Notes under the pieces: model-generated | The model's database searches: none | Seen by the model: only the letters and a program-made list of their open reading frames with translations | What the model was told of the DNA's origin: nothing | Translations under genes and position numbers: made by a program | In this document: positions 26,653-35,259 of the stretch, piece after piece | Position numbering within the stretch: position 1 is the stretch's first letter | Layout: each line of letters begins with the position of its first letter | Source of the DNA: Rhodococcus opacus B4 | Lineage (GTDB): Bacteria; Actinomycetota; Actinomycetes; Mycobacteriales; Mycobacteriaceae | Direction: 5' to 3' | NCBI RefSeq assembly: GCF_000010805.1 | Contig: NC_012522.1 | Coordinates: forward strand, 620,001 to 684,000 | Length of the DNA stretch: 64,000 nt

Positions 26653-27663
26653 ATGGGTAGACCGGGAGCGCGCGTCGTCGCCTCGTGTATCGGAGCGGCA
26701 TTTCTGCTGGTCACGGGTTGTTCGTCGAACTCCGACGAAGATCAGGCGATCACGATCGCACCCGCGAGTGCCGCGCAGTCCCCGGCGCAGAGCACCGCGC
26801 CCGCGGGTGTCGTCCACCCCGTCGGCCTGCCGATCGATTCGACCACATTCGACCCCGAGACCCGCACGACCGTCGTCCTCGGCGGCGAAGGCAACCAGAT
26901 CCTGCTGTTCCCGGTCGGCGATTTCACGGCGGCTCCGCGCACGATTCCGCTGGACGGGGCCGTCGCCCAAGTCTCCCTGGCCCCCGGGGGCGTGGCCCTT
27001 CTCGCGATGAACACGCAGGTAGGGCGGCTCGACCTGCGCACGGGTGAGGTGACGTTCGTCCCCGCCGACGGCGATGTCCGTTCGGTCGCGCAGTTGCCCG
27101 ACGGTCGGCTGGCGATGGGCCTCGGCAATGGCGAGATTCACATCGTGAACACCGAGACGAACGAGTCACAGGTGATCGACGGCCTCACCTCCGTCGACGG
27201 GCTGGCCGTCGTCGGAGACTCGCTCACCGCCCTCGACCGCGGTCAGACGTCCGTCACCGCCGTCGACGTCCCCGGCTCCGCGCTCGGCGTCGCGCTGCGC
27301 GCCGGTGAAGGCGCGACGCAACTCACCACCGACCACTACGGGCGGATCCTCGTCACCGACACCACCGGCGACGAACTGCTCGCCTACACCACCGACACGC
27401 TGATGCTCCGCCAGCGGTTCCCGGCCGGACTCGCGCCGTACGCCGTCGCCTACGACGACACCGCCGACCGGGCGTGGGTCACGCTGACCGGAACCAACGA
27501 GGTGGTCGGATTCGACCTGTCCAGCGGTGTCGGCGTGGAAACGGCCCGGTATCCCACCGTCCGGCAGCCGAACTCTGTCACTGTGGATACCGTGAACGGT
27601 GACCTCCTGATCGGTTCCGCGACGGGAGACGGTTTGCAGCAGATCCCGACGAGGAGTTCGTAG
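26653..27663 (+). CDS. Beta-propeller lipoprotein (LppL-like)
   Basis: Exported lipoprotein of 336 aa. Signal peptide [16 protein letters not shown] has a lipobox (VTGC), then a low-complexity Ala/Ser/Gln linker. The rest is a run of WD/YVTN-like blades ([63 protein letters not shown]). It lies just upstream of DUF5703 and pyrD as lppL does in mycobacteria. Such propellers bind ligands or proteins; no catalytic site is seen. The DUF5703 gene follows immediately. Confidence 0.82.
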   Translation: MGRPGARVVASCIGAAFLLVTGCSSNSDEDQAITIAPASAAQSPAQSTAPAGVVHPVGLPIDSTTFDPETRTTVVLGGEGNQILLFPVGDFTAAPRTIPLDGAVAQVSLAPGGVALLAMNTQVGRLDLRTGEVTFVPADGDVRSVAQLPDGRLAMGLGNGEIHIVNTETNESQVIDGLTSVDGLAVVGDSLTALDRGQTSVTAVDVPGSALGVALRAGEGATQLTTDHYGRILVTDTTGDELLAYTTDTLMLRQRFPAGLAPYAVAYDDTADRAWVTLTGTNEVVGFDLSSGVGVETARYPTVRQPNSVTVDTVNGDLLIGSATGDGLQQIPTRSS

Positions 27664-27903
27664 ATGGCATCGCATTCACGTCGACTCCCCTCCGGGTGGG
27701 AGATCGAATCCGAGGACTACGAGTACGTGCCGCTTCGGCTGCCACCCGACGTCACCCGGGTCAGCGCTTCGATGCGCTTGGCCCTCCAGGCGGAATTCGG
27801 CGGCTGGGAGTTGTCGCGGGTTCGCCTGTACTCCGACGGAAGCCGCCGAGTGCTGCTCAAACGAAAGAAGACCGCTCACCATGTCCCCGACCCCGCAATC
27901 TAG
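27664..27903 (+). CDS. DUF5703 family small protein
   Basis: Protein of 79 aa, DUF5703 family. It is basic and contains the segment [20 protein letters not shown] followed by [20 protein letters not shown]. The start codon directly abuts the stop of the lipoprotein gene, and the stop lies 10 nt before the pyrD start, so all three are probably one transcript. Function unknown. Confidence 0.78.
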   Translation: MASHSRRLPSGWEIESEDYEYVPLRLPPDVTRVSASMRLALQAEFGGWELSRVRLYSDGSRRVLLKRKKTAHHVPDPAI

Positions 27904-27913
27904 GGAGACCTCC

Positions 27914-28984
27914 TTGTACCACCTGCTCTTACGGGTGATGTTCCGCCTTCCTCCGGAGCGCATTCATCACCTGGCCTTCGCTGCGATGCGCCTGGTCACG
28001 CGGTTCTCGCCGCTGCGCCAACTCGTGGGCAGGGTTCTCGTGGTGGACGATCCGGTACTGCGGAACACCGTGTTCGGACTCGACTTCCCGGCGCCGCTCG
28101 GGCTGGCCGCCGGGTTCGACAAGGACGCCACCGGTGTCGACGCCTGGGGTCCACTCGGATTCGGGTTCGCCGAGGTGGGCACCGTCACCGCTCAGGCTCA
28201 GCCCGGCAATCCGGCTCCCCGCCTGTTCCGGCTGCCGGCGGACCGCGCCCTGATCAACAGGATGGGGTTCAACAACCACGGCGCGGGCAACGCGGCCAAT
28301 CACCTCCGTCAGCGCCGGGCCGGTGTCCCGATCGGCGCGAACATCGGCAAGACCAAGATCGTGGACGCTGCGGACGCCCCCGCCGATTACACGGCGAGCG
28401 CGCATCTGCTCGGCCCGCTCGCCGATTTCATGGTGGTCAACGTCAGCTCCCCGAACACCCCGGGGCTGCGCGACCTGCAGGCGGTCGAATCTCTCCGGCC
28501 GCTCCTGCGTGCGGTTCTCGACTCCGTGACCGTGCCGGTGCTCGTGAAGATCGCCCCGGACCTGTCCGACGACGACGTCGACGCGGTCGCCGATCTCGCC
28601 CTCGAGCTCGGACTCGCCGGCATCGTCGCGACCAACACCACCATCCGCCGAGACGGGCTGAACACCCCGGACGACGAGGTGACGGCAATCGGCGCGGGCG
28701 GCCTGTCCGGACCTCCGGTCGCAGAACGATCCCTCGAGGTCCTGCGCCGCCTGCACGCGCGGGTCGGGGATCGCCTGGTGCTGATTTCCGTCGGCGGCAT
28801 CGAGACGGTCGACCAGGCGTGGGAACGCATCCTGGCCGGGGCGTCCCTCGTGCAGGGGTACACCGGCTTCATCTACGGCGGCCCGTTCTGGGCTCGCCGC
28901 ATCCACAAGGGCCTGGCCCGGAAGGTGCGCGAGGCCGGCTATTCCTCGGTCGCCGATGCGGTCGGCGCAGGCGCCGTGCGCTGA
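27914..28984 (+). CDS. pyrD: Dihydroorotate dehydrogenase (quinone), class 2
   Basis: Class 2 DHODH of 356 aa. It oxidises dihydroorotate to orotate in pyrimidine synthesis, passing electrons via FMN to the membrane quinone. An N-terminal amphipathic helix ([18 protein letters not shown]) is typical. The core has [25 protein letters not shown], and the catalytic Ser in [17 protein letters not shown] phosphate is bound near [20 protein letters not shown]. The start is TTG at 27914, because it follows GGGAGACC, aligns with mycobacterial PyrD and avoids overlapping DUF5703; an ATG at 27881 would overlap. Confidence 0.95.
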   Translation: MYHLLLRVMFRLPPERIHHLAFAAMRLVTRFSPLRQLVGRVLVVDDPVLRNTVFGLDFPAPLGLAAGFDKDATGVDAWGPLGFGFAEVGTVTAQAQPGNPAPRLFRLPADRALINRMGFNNHGAGNAANHLRQRRAGVPIGANIGKTKIVDAADAPADYTASAHLLGPLADFMVVNVSSPNTPGLRDLQAVESLRPLLRAVLDSVTVPVLVKIAPDLSDDDVDAVADLALELGLAGIVATNTTIRRDGLNTPDDEVTAIGAGGLSGPPVAERSLEVLRRLHARVGDRLVLISVGGIETVDQAWERILAGASLVQGYTGFIYGGPFWARRIHKGLARKVREAGYSSVADAVGAGAVR

Positions 28985-29001
28985 CCGAACCCGCACCGGA
29001 G

Positions 29002-29048
29002 ACCGGTGGCCGGCGATTCCTGGGAAATCGCCGGCCACCGGTGTTTTT
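29002..29048 (+). terminator. Intrinsic terminator after pyrD
   Basis: Perfect 17-bp stem (left arm begins ACCGGTGGCCGGCGATT), 7-nt loop CCTGGGA, then GTTTTT. It sits 18 bp after the pyrD stop and just before the 3' end of the convergent PEBP gene, so it probably insulates both. Confidence 0.9.
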
Positions 29049-29054
29049 CCGGAA

Positions 29055-29585
29055 TTACTGCTCGTACGTCCCCTGGATCTTCGCGCGGGCGATCGCGTGG
29101 GAGAACAGGTTGAACCCCAGGAACGCCGGCGTCGAGTCGGCCGTGACGCCGTCGAGGATCTCCACGTCGACCGCGTGGACCACGATGATGTAGCGGTGCG
29201 GGCCGTGGCCTGCCGGCGGCGCAGCGCCGAGGAAGCGGCTCAGACCTGCGTCGTTCTTCAGCGTGATCGCACCGCTCGGGAGCCCGGTTCCGTCGTCGTC
29301 GCCCGCGCCACTGACCAGCGTGGTCGTGTCGGCCGGAATGTTGGCGACCGCCCAGTGCCAGAACCCGGACGCCGTCGGCGCGTCGGGGTCGTACACCGTC
29401 ACCGCGAAGCTCTTGGTCTCGGCGGGGAACCCCGACCACGACAGCTGCGGTGAGTTGTCGTGGCCGCCTGCGCCGAAGATTCCGCTGACCTGTTCCTTGT
29501 TCAGCGGCTGCCCGTCGGTGACGTCGGTGGAGGTCAGCTCGAAACTCGGCAGGTCGGGAAGGGCCTCGTACGGGTCGTGTGACAT
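29055..29585 (-). CDS. YbhB/YbcL family (PEBP, Raf-kinase-inhibitor-like) protein
   Basis: Protein of 176 aa with the phosphatidylethanolamine-binding-protein fold: [32 protein letters not shown] (the DPDxP and H of the ligand pocket), and [13 protein letters not shown]. It is cytoplasmic, with no signal peptide. It corresponds by sequence and place to mycobacterial Rv2140c (TB18.6), beside pyrD. Bacterial members bind anions or small ligands; physiological role unclear. Confidence 0.93.
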   Translation of the reverse strand: MSHDPYEALPDLPSFELTSTDVTDGQPLNKEQVSGIFGAGGHDNSPQLSWSGFPAETKSFAVTVYDPDAPTASGFWHWAVANIPADTTTLVSGAGDDDGTGLPSGAITLKNDAGLSRFLGAAPPAGHGPHRYIIVVHAVDVEILDGVTADSTPAFLGFNLFSHAIARAKIQGTYEQ

Positions 29586-29619
29586 GCGGTTCCTCTCTTG
29601 TCGCGTATCGGTTTCCGGA

Positions 29620-30972
29620 TCAGCTGTGGAGCAGAAAATGTTCCAGCACGCGTGTACCGAACAGTAGTGCGTCCACGGGTACCCGTTCGTCGACGCCGTG
29701 GAACAGCGCGCTGAAATCCAGGTCGGCGGGCAATTGCAGCGGTGCGAATCCGAAGCACCGGATGCCGAGCTTCGCGAACGCCTTGGCGTCGGTTCCGCCC
29801 GACAGCATGTACGGCACGGTCCGGGCGCCGGGGTCGTGCGCGAGGATGGCGTCGTTCATCGCGTCGACGAGGTGTCCGTCGAACGTCGTCTCGTAGGAGT
29901 CGAGCTTGGTGATCCACTCGCGCGTGACGTCCGGCCCGATGAGTTCGTCGACCGTCGCCTCGAACTCGGCCTGCCTACCGGGCAGGATCCGGCAGTCGAC
30001 GACGGCCTCCGCGGTCTGCGGGATGACGTTGGCCTTGTAACCGGCCGACAGCATGGTCGGGTTGGCCGTGTCCCGGAGCGTGGCACCGAGGATGTTGGCG
30101 ATGGTGCCGAGCTTCGCGAGGGTGCCGTCGAGGTCCGGCGACTCCGGGTCGAAGTCGAGTCCGGTCTCCTCCCCGGCCGCCGCGAGGAACTCTGCCACCG
30201 AATCGGACATGACCAACGGGAACGTGTGCGCCCCCAGCCGGGCGACGGCCTGCGCCAGGATGGTGACGGCGTTCTCGCCGTGCAGGAACGAACCGTGTCC
30301 GGCCCGCCCCTTCGCGGTGAGCCGCATCCATCCGAGCCCCTTCTCCGCCGTCTCGACGAGATAGAGCCTGCGGTCCGTGCCGTCCGGGCGGGCAACGGTC
30401 AGGGAGAAACCACCGACCTCGCCGACCGCTTCCGTGACGCCCTCGAACAGGTCGGGACGATTCTCGACCAGCCACTGGCAGCCGTATTTGCCACCGGCCT
30501 CCTCGTCGGCGACGAACGCGAACACGAGGTCGCGGGGAGGAACGACGCCCTCCGCCTTGAACTGGCGGGCAACCGCCAGGATCATCCCGACCATGTCCTT
30601 CATGTCGACGGCGCCGCGGCCCCACACGTAACCGTCCTCGACAGCGCCGGAGAACGGGTGGACGCGCCAATCGGCCGGTTCTGCGGGGACGACGTCGAGG
30701 TGACCGTGCAGCAACAGTGCGCCGCGGTCGGGGTCCGAGCCCTTCAGCCGTGCGAACACGTTGCCGCGACCCGGTGCACCCGACTCGACGTATTCGGTCT
30801 CGTAGCCCACCTCCTGCAGCTGGGACGCCACCCACTCCGCACACTCGCGCTCGCCCTTCGTCGTCGCGAGCTCTCCGGTGTTGGACGTGTCGAAGCGGAT
30901 CAGCGAACTGACGAGATCCACGACTTCGGCTTCGGCGCGACCCTGGCCTGGGGTTTCCTGTGTAGTTGGCAC
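29620..30972 (-). CDS. M20/M25/M40 family metallopeptidase
   Basis: Zinc-dependent amidohydrolase/peptidase of 450 aa (ArgE/DapE/CPG2 superfamily). Metal ligands are visible in [25 protein letters not shown] (bridging Asp) and [11 protein letters not shown] (catalytic Glu pair). The dimerisation domain contains [13 protein letters not shown], and a late metal His lies in [12 protein letters not shown]. The substrate is not predictable. It is the Rv2141c-like neighbour of PEBP. Its start at 30972 faces tRNA-Leu across 111 bp. Confidence 0.9.
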   Translation of the reverse strand: MPTTQETPGQGRAEAEVVDLVSSLIRFDTSNTGELATTKGERECAEWVASQLQEVGYETEYVESGAPGRGNVFARLKGSDPDRGALLLHGHLDVVPAEPADWRVHPFSGAVEDGYVWGRGAVDMKDMVGMILAVARQFKAEGVVPPRDLVFAFVADEEAGGKYGCQWLVENRPDLFEGVTEAVGEVGGFSLTVARPDGTDRRLYLVETAEKGLGWMRLTAKGRAGHGSFLHGENAVTILAQAVARLGAHTFPLVMSDSVAEFLAAAGEETGLDFDPESPDLDGTLAKLGTIANILGATLRDTANPTMLSAGYKANVIPQTAEAVVDCRILPGRQAEFEATVDELIGPDVTREWITKLDSYETTFDGHLVDAMNDAILAHDPGARTVPYMLSGGTDAKAFAKLGIRCFGFAPLQLPADLDFSALFHGVDERVPVDALLFGTRVLEHFLLHS

Positions 30973-31083
30973 TCCACTTTCCTACCACCGGACAGGCGGA
31001 AACGCTCAGGTGAGAGGGGCGATTTGGGCCGTGGCGGTTCATCGGTTAATCTTTTGCAGCACCCAGGAAATGGGGGCAGGCAA

Positions 31084-31169
31084 GTCCGAGTGGCGGAATG
31101 GCAGACGCGCTAGCTTGAGGTGCTAGTGTCCTATTAACGGACGTGGGGGTTCAAGTCCCCCCTCGGACA
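31084..31169 (+). tRNA. tRNA-Leu (anticodon GAG)
   Basis: Class II tRNA of 86 nt. The acceptor stem GTCCGAG pairs with CTCGGAC, discriminator A follows. The anticodon arm is CTAGC-TTGAGGT-GCTAG with GAG, a long variable arm follows (GTCCTATTAACGGAC), and the T arm is GGGGGTTCAAGTCCCCC. The 3' CCA is not encoded. Confidence 0.96.
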
Positions 31170-31190
31170 CTCTGAGTTGAGACAGACGAA

Positions 31191-31220
31191 AAGGCCCCGG
31201 TTCAATCGAACCGGGGCCTT
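31191..31220 (+). terminator. Terminator after tRNA-Leu
   Basis: Perfect 13-bp stem AAGGCCCCGGTTC / GAACCGGGGCCTT with an AATC loop, followed by CTTCTT. It lies 21 bp after tRNA-Leu and 22 bp before the next gene's start, so that gene either has a promoter in the remaining gap or depends on read-through. Confidence 0.85.
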
Positions 31221-31242
31221 CTTCGTGAGAGGGCGAAGTTCG

Positions 31243-32697
31243 ATGGGTGAAACAACGACGACGATCGATCCGGCGGATCTCGAGATCTGCCTGAAAGTTC
31301 TCGATCTGGCGGCGGAACTCGACGACGCGGATCCCGATTCCGTCACGGTCCAGCGTGCTGTCGGTCACCTTTTCAAGAAGCTGAAGAAGCGCAGGCGGAT
31401 CGCGGCCCGCGACGCCGTCTCCGAGGCCGACCGCAAGGTCGTCGCCGCCACCGCGACGGGCTCCCCCGACCGGATCGACGACGAGACCGCGGGCATCCCG
31501 CTGACGTCGAACGCCGACGGCGCGTCCGCGGGCACCCTGATCCGGCCCCGCCCCTGCTACATCTGCAAGCAGCGCTACACGAGGGTCGATGCGTTCTACC
31601 ACCAGCTGTGCCCCGAGTGCGCGACGAAGAGCCGCGCCAAGAGGGATGCGCGCGCCGACCTCACCGGACGCCGGGCGCTGCTGACCGGTGGTCGCGCCAA
31701 GATCGGGATGTACATCGCGCTGCGATTGCTCCGCGACGGCGCCCACACCACCATCACGACGCGCTTCCCGAACGACGCCATCCGCCGCTTCAAGGCGATG
31801 GAGGACAGCAGCGAGTGGATCCACCGGCTTCGGGTGGTCGGTATCGATCTGCGCGACCCGGCGCAGGTCGTCGCGCTCGCCGACTCGGTCGCCGCGCAGG
31901 GCCCGCTGGACATCCTGATCAACAATGCCGCGCAGACGGTGCGCCGCTCACCCGGTGCGTACAGCGCGCTGGCGGACGCCGAGTCCGGTGCGCTTCCGTC
32001 CGGCGACCTTCCCGACGTCCTGACGTTCGGCAAGACCAGCGACGCCCACCCGGCGGCGCTCGCCGGATCGCTGTCCGACGTGTCCGTGATGGCGGGCGCT
32101 GCGCTGTCCCCCGACGCGGTGAGTTCGCTCGCACTGGTCGCGAAGTCGGCGTCTCCGGACCGGATCGACCAGGGTCTCGCGATCGACGCCGGCGGTCTGC
32201 TGCCCGATCTGGCGCACACGAACAGCTGGGTCCAAACGGTCGAGGAAGTCGACCCGATCGAGCTGCTCGAGGTCCAGTTGTGCAATTCGGTCGCCCCGTT
32301 CATCCTCGTGTCCCGGCTGCGGCCCGCGATGGCGGCGGCAGGTGCCCGACGCAAGTACGTGGTGAACGTCTCTGCGATGGAAGGCCAGTTCAGCCGCGCC
32401 TACAAGGGTCCAGGGCATCCGCACACCAACATGGCGAAGGCAGCGCTGAACATGCTCACCCGCACCAGCGCGAAGGAGATGCTCGAGGACGGCATTCTCA
32501 TGACCGCGGTGGACACGGGATGGATCACCGACGAGCGGCCGCACTACACGAAGATGCGTCTGGCAGACGAGGGTTTCCATGCCCCCCTCGATCTCGTCGA
32601 CGGCGCCGCCCGCGTCTACGACCCCATCGTCCAGGGCGAGCAGGGCGTCGATCTGCACGGCTGCTTCCTGAAGGACTACGAGCCCTCACCCTGGTGA
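31243..32697 (+). CDS. Atypical SDR oxidoreductase with N-terminal zinc ribbon
   Basis: Protein of 484 aa. Residues 1-100 are a helical, charged domain of unknown type. A zinc-ribbon-like C-x2-C-x14-C-x2-C follows at residues ~105-126 (CYICKQRY ... CPEC). A Rossmann short-chain-dehydrogenase domain starts near 140 (RRALLTGGRAKIGMYIALRL) with DILINNAAQTV. Two hallmark positions are unusual: the glycine motif reads TGGRAKIG, with Lys where Gly is usual, and the YxxxK motif reads TNMAK, with Thr for Tyr. About 90 extra residues are inserted after the NNAA motif. The ATG at 31243 is the only sensible start. Either a specialised reductase or a non-catalytic nucleotide sensor. Confidence 0.8.
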   Translation: MGETTTTIDPADLEICLKVLDLAAELDDADPDSVTVQRAVGHLFKKLKKRRRIAARDAVSEADRKVVAATATGSPDRIDDETAGIPLTSNADGASAGTLIRPRPCYICKQRYTRVDAFYHQLCPECATKSRAKRDARADLTGRRALLTGGRAKIGMYIALRLLRDGAHTTITTRFPNDAIRRFKAMEDSSEWIHRLRVVGIDLRDPAQVVALADSVAAQGPLDILINNAAQTVRRSPGAYSALADAESGALPSGDLPDVLTFGKTSDAHPAALAGSLSDVSVMAGAALSPDAVSSLALVAKSASPDRIDQGLAIDAGGLLPDLAHTNSWVQTVEEVDPIELLEVQLCNSVAPFILVSRLRPAMAAAGARRKYVVNVSAMEGQFSRAYKGPGHPHTNMAKAALNMLTRTSAKEMLEDGILMTAVDTGWITDERPHYTKMRLADEGFHAPLDLVDGAARVYDPIVQGEQGVDLHGCFLKDYEPSPW

Positions 32698-32802
32698 TCG
32701 AGCACCACCCGGATCCGTGTTCGAGAGCATCGACACAGCGGGAGCACTCTCCGGCGCGGGGATAATGGACGTGGTACCGATCCCTGAATATGGAGGCGCT
32801 TC

Positions 32803-33219
32803 ATGGCGATAGCCGTTGTCCACCGAGACAGCCCGGAAGGCCGGGCGGCCATCGTCCACGCCGCCCGCGAGGCTGTGCAACGACGGGAACAGCTACTCGT
32901 CCTCCACGTGCTCGACGACGACCCCGGGCAGGATGCCGAGTCCGACCGGTCCGCGCTGCGCGCCGAGATCCAGGCGACGCTCGAAGGTGGCGGGGTCGGC
33001 GAGTCTTCGTGGGAACTGCGCACCGGCGAACACGACGGCGATCAGGTGAGCGCACTGCGCGCGCTGGTCGACAACAGCGGGGCGGACCTGCTCGTCGTGG
33101 GCACCCGGCGCATGTCCCCGGTCGGCAAATTCCTCCTGGAACGATGGCTGCAGCGTCTCCTGCTCGAGGTCGACATTCCGATCCTGGTGGTCAAGGAAGA
33201 GGCGCGCGGCTCGGCCTGA
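32803..33219 (+). CDS. Universal stress protein (UspA) family
   Basis: Single-domain Usp of 138 aa. The N-terminal strand/loop AIAVVHRDSPEGRAAIVHAA is followed by QLLVLHVLDDD and the C-terminal ADLLVVGTRRMSPVGKFLLE with VDIPILVVKEE. The ATP-binding G-x2-G-x9-G(S/T) pattern is degenerate (GTRRMSPVGKFLLERW), so nucleotide binding is uncertain. The ATG at 32803 has GGAGGCG at 32793-32799. A short palindrome-free 105-bp gap precedes it. Confidence 0.82.
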   Translation: MAIAVVHRDSPEGRAAIVHAAREAVQRREQLLVLHVLDDDPGQDAESDRSALRAEIQATLEGGGVGESSWELRTGEHDGDQVSALRALVDNSGADLLVVGTRRMSPVGKFLLERWLQRLLLEVDIPILVVKEEARGSA

Positions 33220-33306
33220 TTCCCCTCGAGCCCGTTCCCCCGTGTTCCCGGCAGCCCGCGCCTACGATGGCGTTGGGGGGACATTTCGGAGGTCAGGGGT
33301 GCATCG

Positions 33307-33717
33307 ATGGGGAGTGTGGTCTTCTACGAGGTCGTCGCGGACGCGACGGTCGTCGCGCACCTGACCTTCATCCTCTACGTCGTGTGCGGCGGTTTTCTCG
33401 CCTGGCGGTGGCCGCGCACCATCGTCGTCCACCTGGCCGCGGTCGCCTGGGGATTCACCGGCCTGATCGTCGGCATCGACTGCCCGCTCACGCATCTGGA
33501 GAGCTGGGCCCGCGTCCGCGCCGGGCAGGACCCGCTCCCCTCCTCCGGGTTCATCTCCCACTACCTCACCGGCGTGGTCTACCCGGAATCCGCCGCGGGA
33601 GCGATCCAAACCCTCGTGGCACTGTGCGTGGTCACCTCGTGGGCCGGCTACGTCGTCCTGCGGACCCGCACCCGTACACCCCTCGCACCGACCCGCCCCG
33701 GCGGTGCCGAACTCTGA
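33307..33717 (+). CDS. DUF2784 membrane protein
   Basis: Small inner-membrane protein of 136 aa with about four helices (VVAHLTFILYVVCGGFLAW; IVVHLAAVAWGFTGLIVG; IQTLVALCVVTSWAGYVVL). The family-typical loop CPLTHLESWARVRAG and FISHYLTGVVYP confirm DUF2784. Function unknown. The ATG at 33307 follows GGAGGTCAGGGGTGC. Confidence 0.85.
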   Translation: MGSVVFYEVVADATVVAHLTFILYVVCGGFLAWRWPRTIVVHLAAVAWGFTGLIVGIDCPLTHLESWARVRAGQDPLPSSGFISHYLTGVVYPESAAGAIQTLVALCVVTSWAGYVVLRTRTRTPLAPTRPGGAEL

Positions 33718-33752
33718 CCGCATGCTTTCCTACCGGCGAGTAGGGTCGTGCC

Positions 33753-34997
33753 ATGACAGACAGCGCACGTGAATTGGATCTCGTCGTCTACGGGGCCACC
33801 GGCTTCGTAGGCAAACTTCTCGCCGACTATCTTGCACAGCACGCTCCGGACGGGGTGCGGATCGCGCTCGCGGGACGGTCGGCCGCCAAACTGGAAGCGG
33901 TGCGGTCCGCGCTCGGTCCGCGCGCGGCGGACTGGCCCGTCCTCGTCGCGAACTCCGACGACGCCGCGTCGCTTGCCACCCTGGCGGGACGGACCCGTGT
34001 GGTCGCGACGACGGTCGGCCCCTACGCCAAGTACGGACACGCACTCGCCGCGGCCTGCGCCGCGGCGGGCACCGACTACGTCGACCTCACCGGAGAAGTC
34101 CTGTTCGCCCGCGAGAGCATCGACGCCAACCACGAACGGGCCCGCGAGACCGGCGCCCGGATCGTCCACTCCTGCGGTTTCGACTCCATCCCGTCCGACC
34201 TCGGGGTGCACGTCCTGCACGCGAAGGTCCGGGAGGACGGCGCCGGCGAACTCACCGACACCACCCTGGTGGTCACGTCGCTGCGCGGCGGCGTCAGCGG
34301 CGGCACGATCGATTCGCTCCGCACTCAGGTGGACGTGTCGAAGAAGGATGCCGCCTCGCGGCGTCTCGCGGCCTCGCCGTACTCGCTGAGCCCCGACCGG
34401 TCGAAGGAACCCGATCTCGGCAAGCAGTCCGACATGGGCGTCGTCGACGGCAAGACCATCGCGCCCGGCGTCAAGGGCTGGAAGGCGCCGTTCTTCATGG
34501 GCCCGTACAACACGCGGGTCGTGCGGCGCAGCAACGCGCTCCGCGACTGGGCGTACGGCCGGGAATTCAAGTACCGCGAGGTCATGAACGTCGGCAGTTC
34601 CCCGATCACGCCGGTGATCGCGGGTGCGGTGACGGCCGGCCTCGGCGCGATGATCGCCGGAATGGCCCTCCCGCCCACCCGGTACGTCCTCGACCGCGTT
34701 CTGCCCTCACCGGGCGACGGTCCCAGTGAGGAGGCACAACGCAACGGCCACTTCACCGTCGACCTGTACACGACCACCACCACGGGCGCGCACTACACGT
34801 CGCGGGTGAAGGCGAAAGGCGACCCCGGCTACCGCGCCACCGCGGTGATGCTCGGCGAATCCGCGTTGAGTCTGGTGCTCGGCGGCGACGCGCTGCCGGA
34901 CGCGGCAGGCGTTCTCACCCCGGCGACGGCACTCGGCGACGTGCTGGTTGCACGGCTGCGCGACGCGGGTATGGAGATCTCTGCGCGAAAACTGTGA
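33753..34997 (+). CDS. Saccharopine-dehydrogenase-like reductase (trans-acting enoyl reductase family)
   Basis: Protein of 414 aa. The NAD(P)-binding Rossmann start is ELDLVVYGATGFVGKLLADY with GxxGxxG-like spacing, followed by IALAGRSAAKLEAV, TTVGPYAKYGHALAAACAAAG and TDYVDLTGEVLF, all typical of mycobacterial Rv2449c/Rv2953-type proteins. Rv2953 is a trans-acting enoyl reductase for phthiocerol lipids; here no polyketide synthase is nearby, so the substrate is open. A hydrophobic segment near residues 285-310 suggests membrane association. Confidence 0.85.
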   Translation: MTDSARELDLVVYGATGFVGKLLADYLAQHAPDGVRIALAGRSAAKLEAVRSALGPRAADWPVLVANSDDAASLATLAGRTRVVATTVGPYAKYGHALAAACAAAGTDYVDLTGEVLFARESIDANHERARETGARIVHSCGFDSIPSDLGVHVLHAKVREDGAGELTDTTLVVTSLRGGVSGGTIDSLRTQVDVSKKDAASRRLAASPYSLSPDRSKEPDLGKQSDMGVVDGKTIAPGVKGWKAPFFMGPYNTRVVRRSNALRDWAYGREFKYREVMNVGSSPITPVIAGAVTAGLGAMIAGMALPPTRYVLDRVLPSPGDGPSEEAQRNGHFTVDLYTTTTTGAHYTSRVKAKGDPGYRATAVMLGESALSLVLGGDALPDAAGVLTPATALGDVLVARLRDAGMEISARKL

Positions 34998-35002
34998 GCG
35001 GT

Positions 35003-35031
35003 TGGGCGCGTGTGAAGGTGACACGCGCCCA
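35003..35031 (+). terminator. Hairpin terminator candidate
   Basis: Perfect 11-bp stem TGGGCGCGTGT / ACACGCGCCCA with a 7-nt loop, 5 bp after the reductase stop. There is no U-run, as is common in actinobacteria. It separates the reductase gene from the transporter leader region. Confidence 0.7.
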
Positions 35032-35099
35032 CTCCTGCCGCTAATGTCGATCCTTGTGCGCGGACGGCCGTGCACATGACGAGAGATTCGGGAGTTCGA

Positions 35100-35201
35100 G
35101 TGAACGGCACGAGCGCGCAGGCAGGCCCCGCGGCCTCGCTCGCCCTCATGCCCTTCTGGCCCTCCCGCCGAGGCCATGCCTTCGACCAGGGATGTTGCTG
35201 A
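35100..35201 (+). CDS. Cys-Cys leader peptide upstream of TauE/SafE transporter
   Basis: Short ORF of 33 codons with a GTG start at 35100 and a ribosome-binding site GGGAG at 35090-35094 (spacing 5). The product starts MNGTSAQAGP and ends FDQGCC: two adjacent cysteine codons (TGT TGC, 35193-35198) come right before the TGA at 35199-35201. The stop codon is inside the 5' edge of a hairpin. It lies in the 262-bp 5' region of a sulfur-type transporter gene. This is the layout of cysteine-responsive attenuation leaders reported in mycobacteria; regulation here is inferred. Confidence 0.6.
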   Translation: MNGTSAQAGPAASLALMPFWPSRRGHAFDQGCC

Positions 35202-35222
35202 CCAGCCTGCTCGCTGGTCTTT
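35184..35222 (+). promoter_or_regulatory. Attenuator-like alternative hairpins over the Cys codons
   Basis: The arm GCTGGTC (35213-35219, followed by TTT) can pair with GACCAGC (35200-35206), which overlaps the leader stop. It can also pair through CTGGTC with an earlier copy GACCAG (35184-35189) that lies within the leader codons before the Cys pair. Ribosome position at the two Cys codons would therefore choose between the structures. The compact 7-bp stem with TTT would be the terminator or repressor form. Inferred from sequence. Confidence 0.55.
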
Positions 35223-35259
35223 GCTGCCCTGACGGTTCGCTCTCTCGGTCGGAGTCTCG

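Noticed and set aside
27881..27916. ATG at 27881 as the pyrD start
   Set aside because: It would overlap DUF5703 by 23 bp and add residues absent from mycobacterial PyrD; the TTG at 27914 has a ribosome-binding site and aligns.
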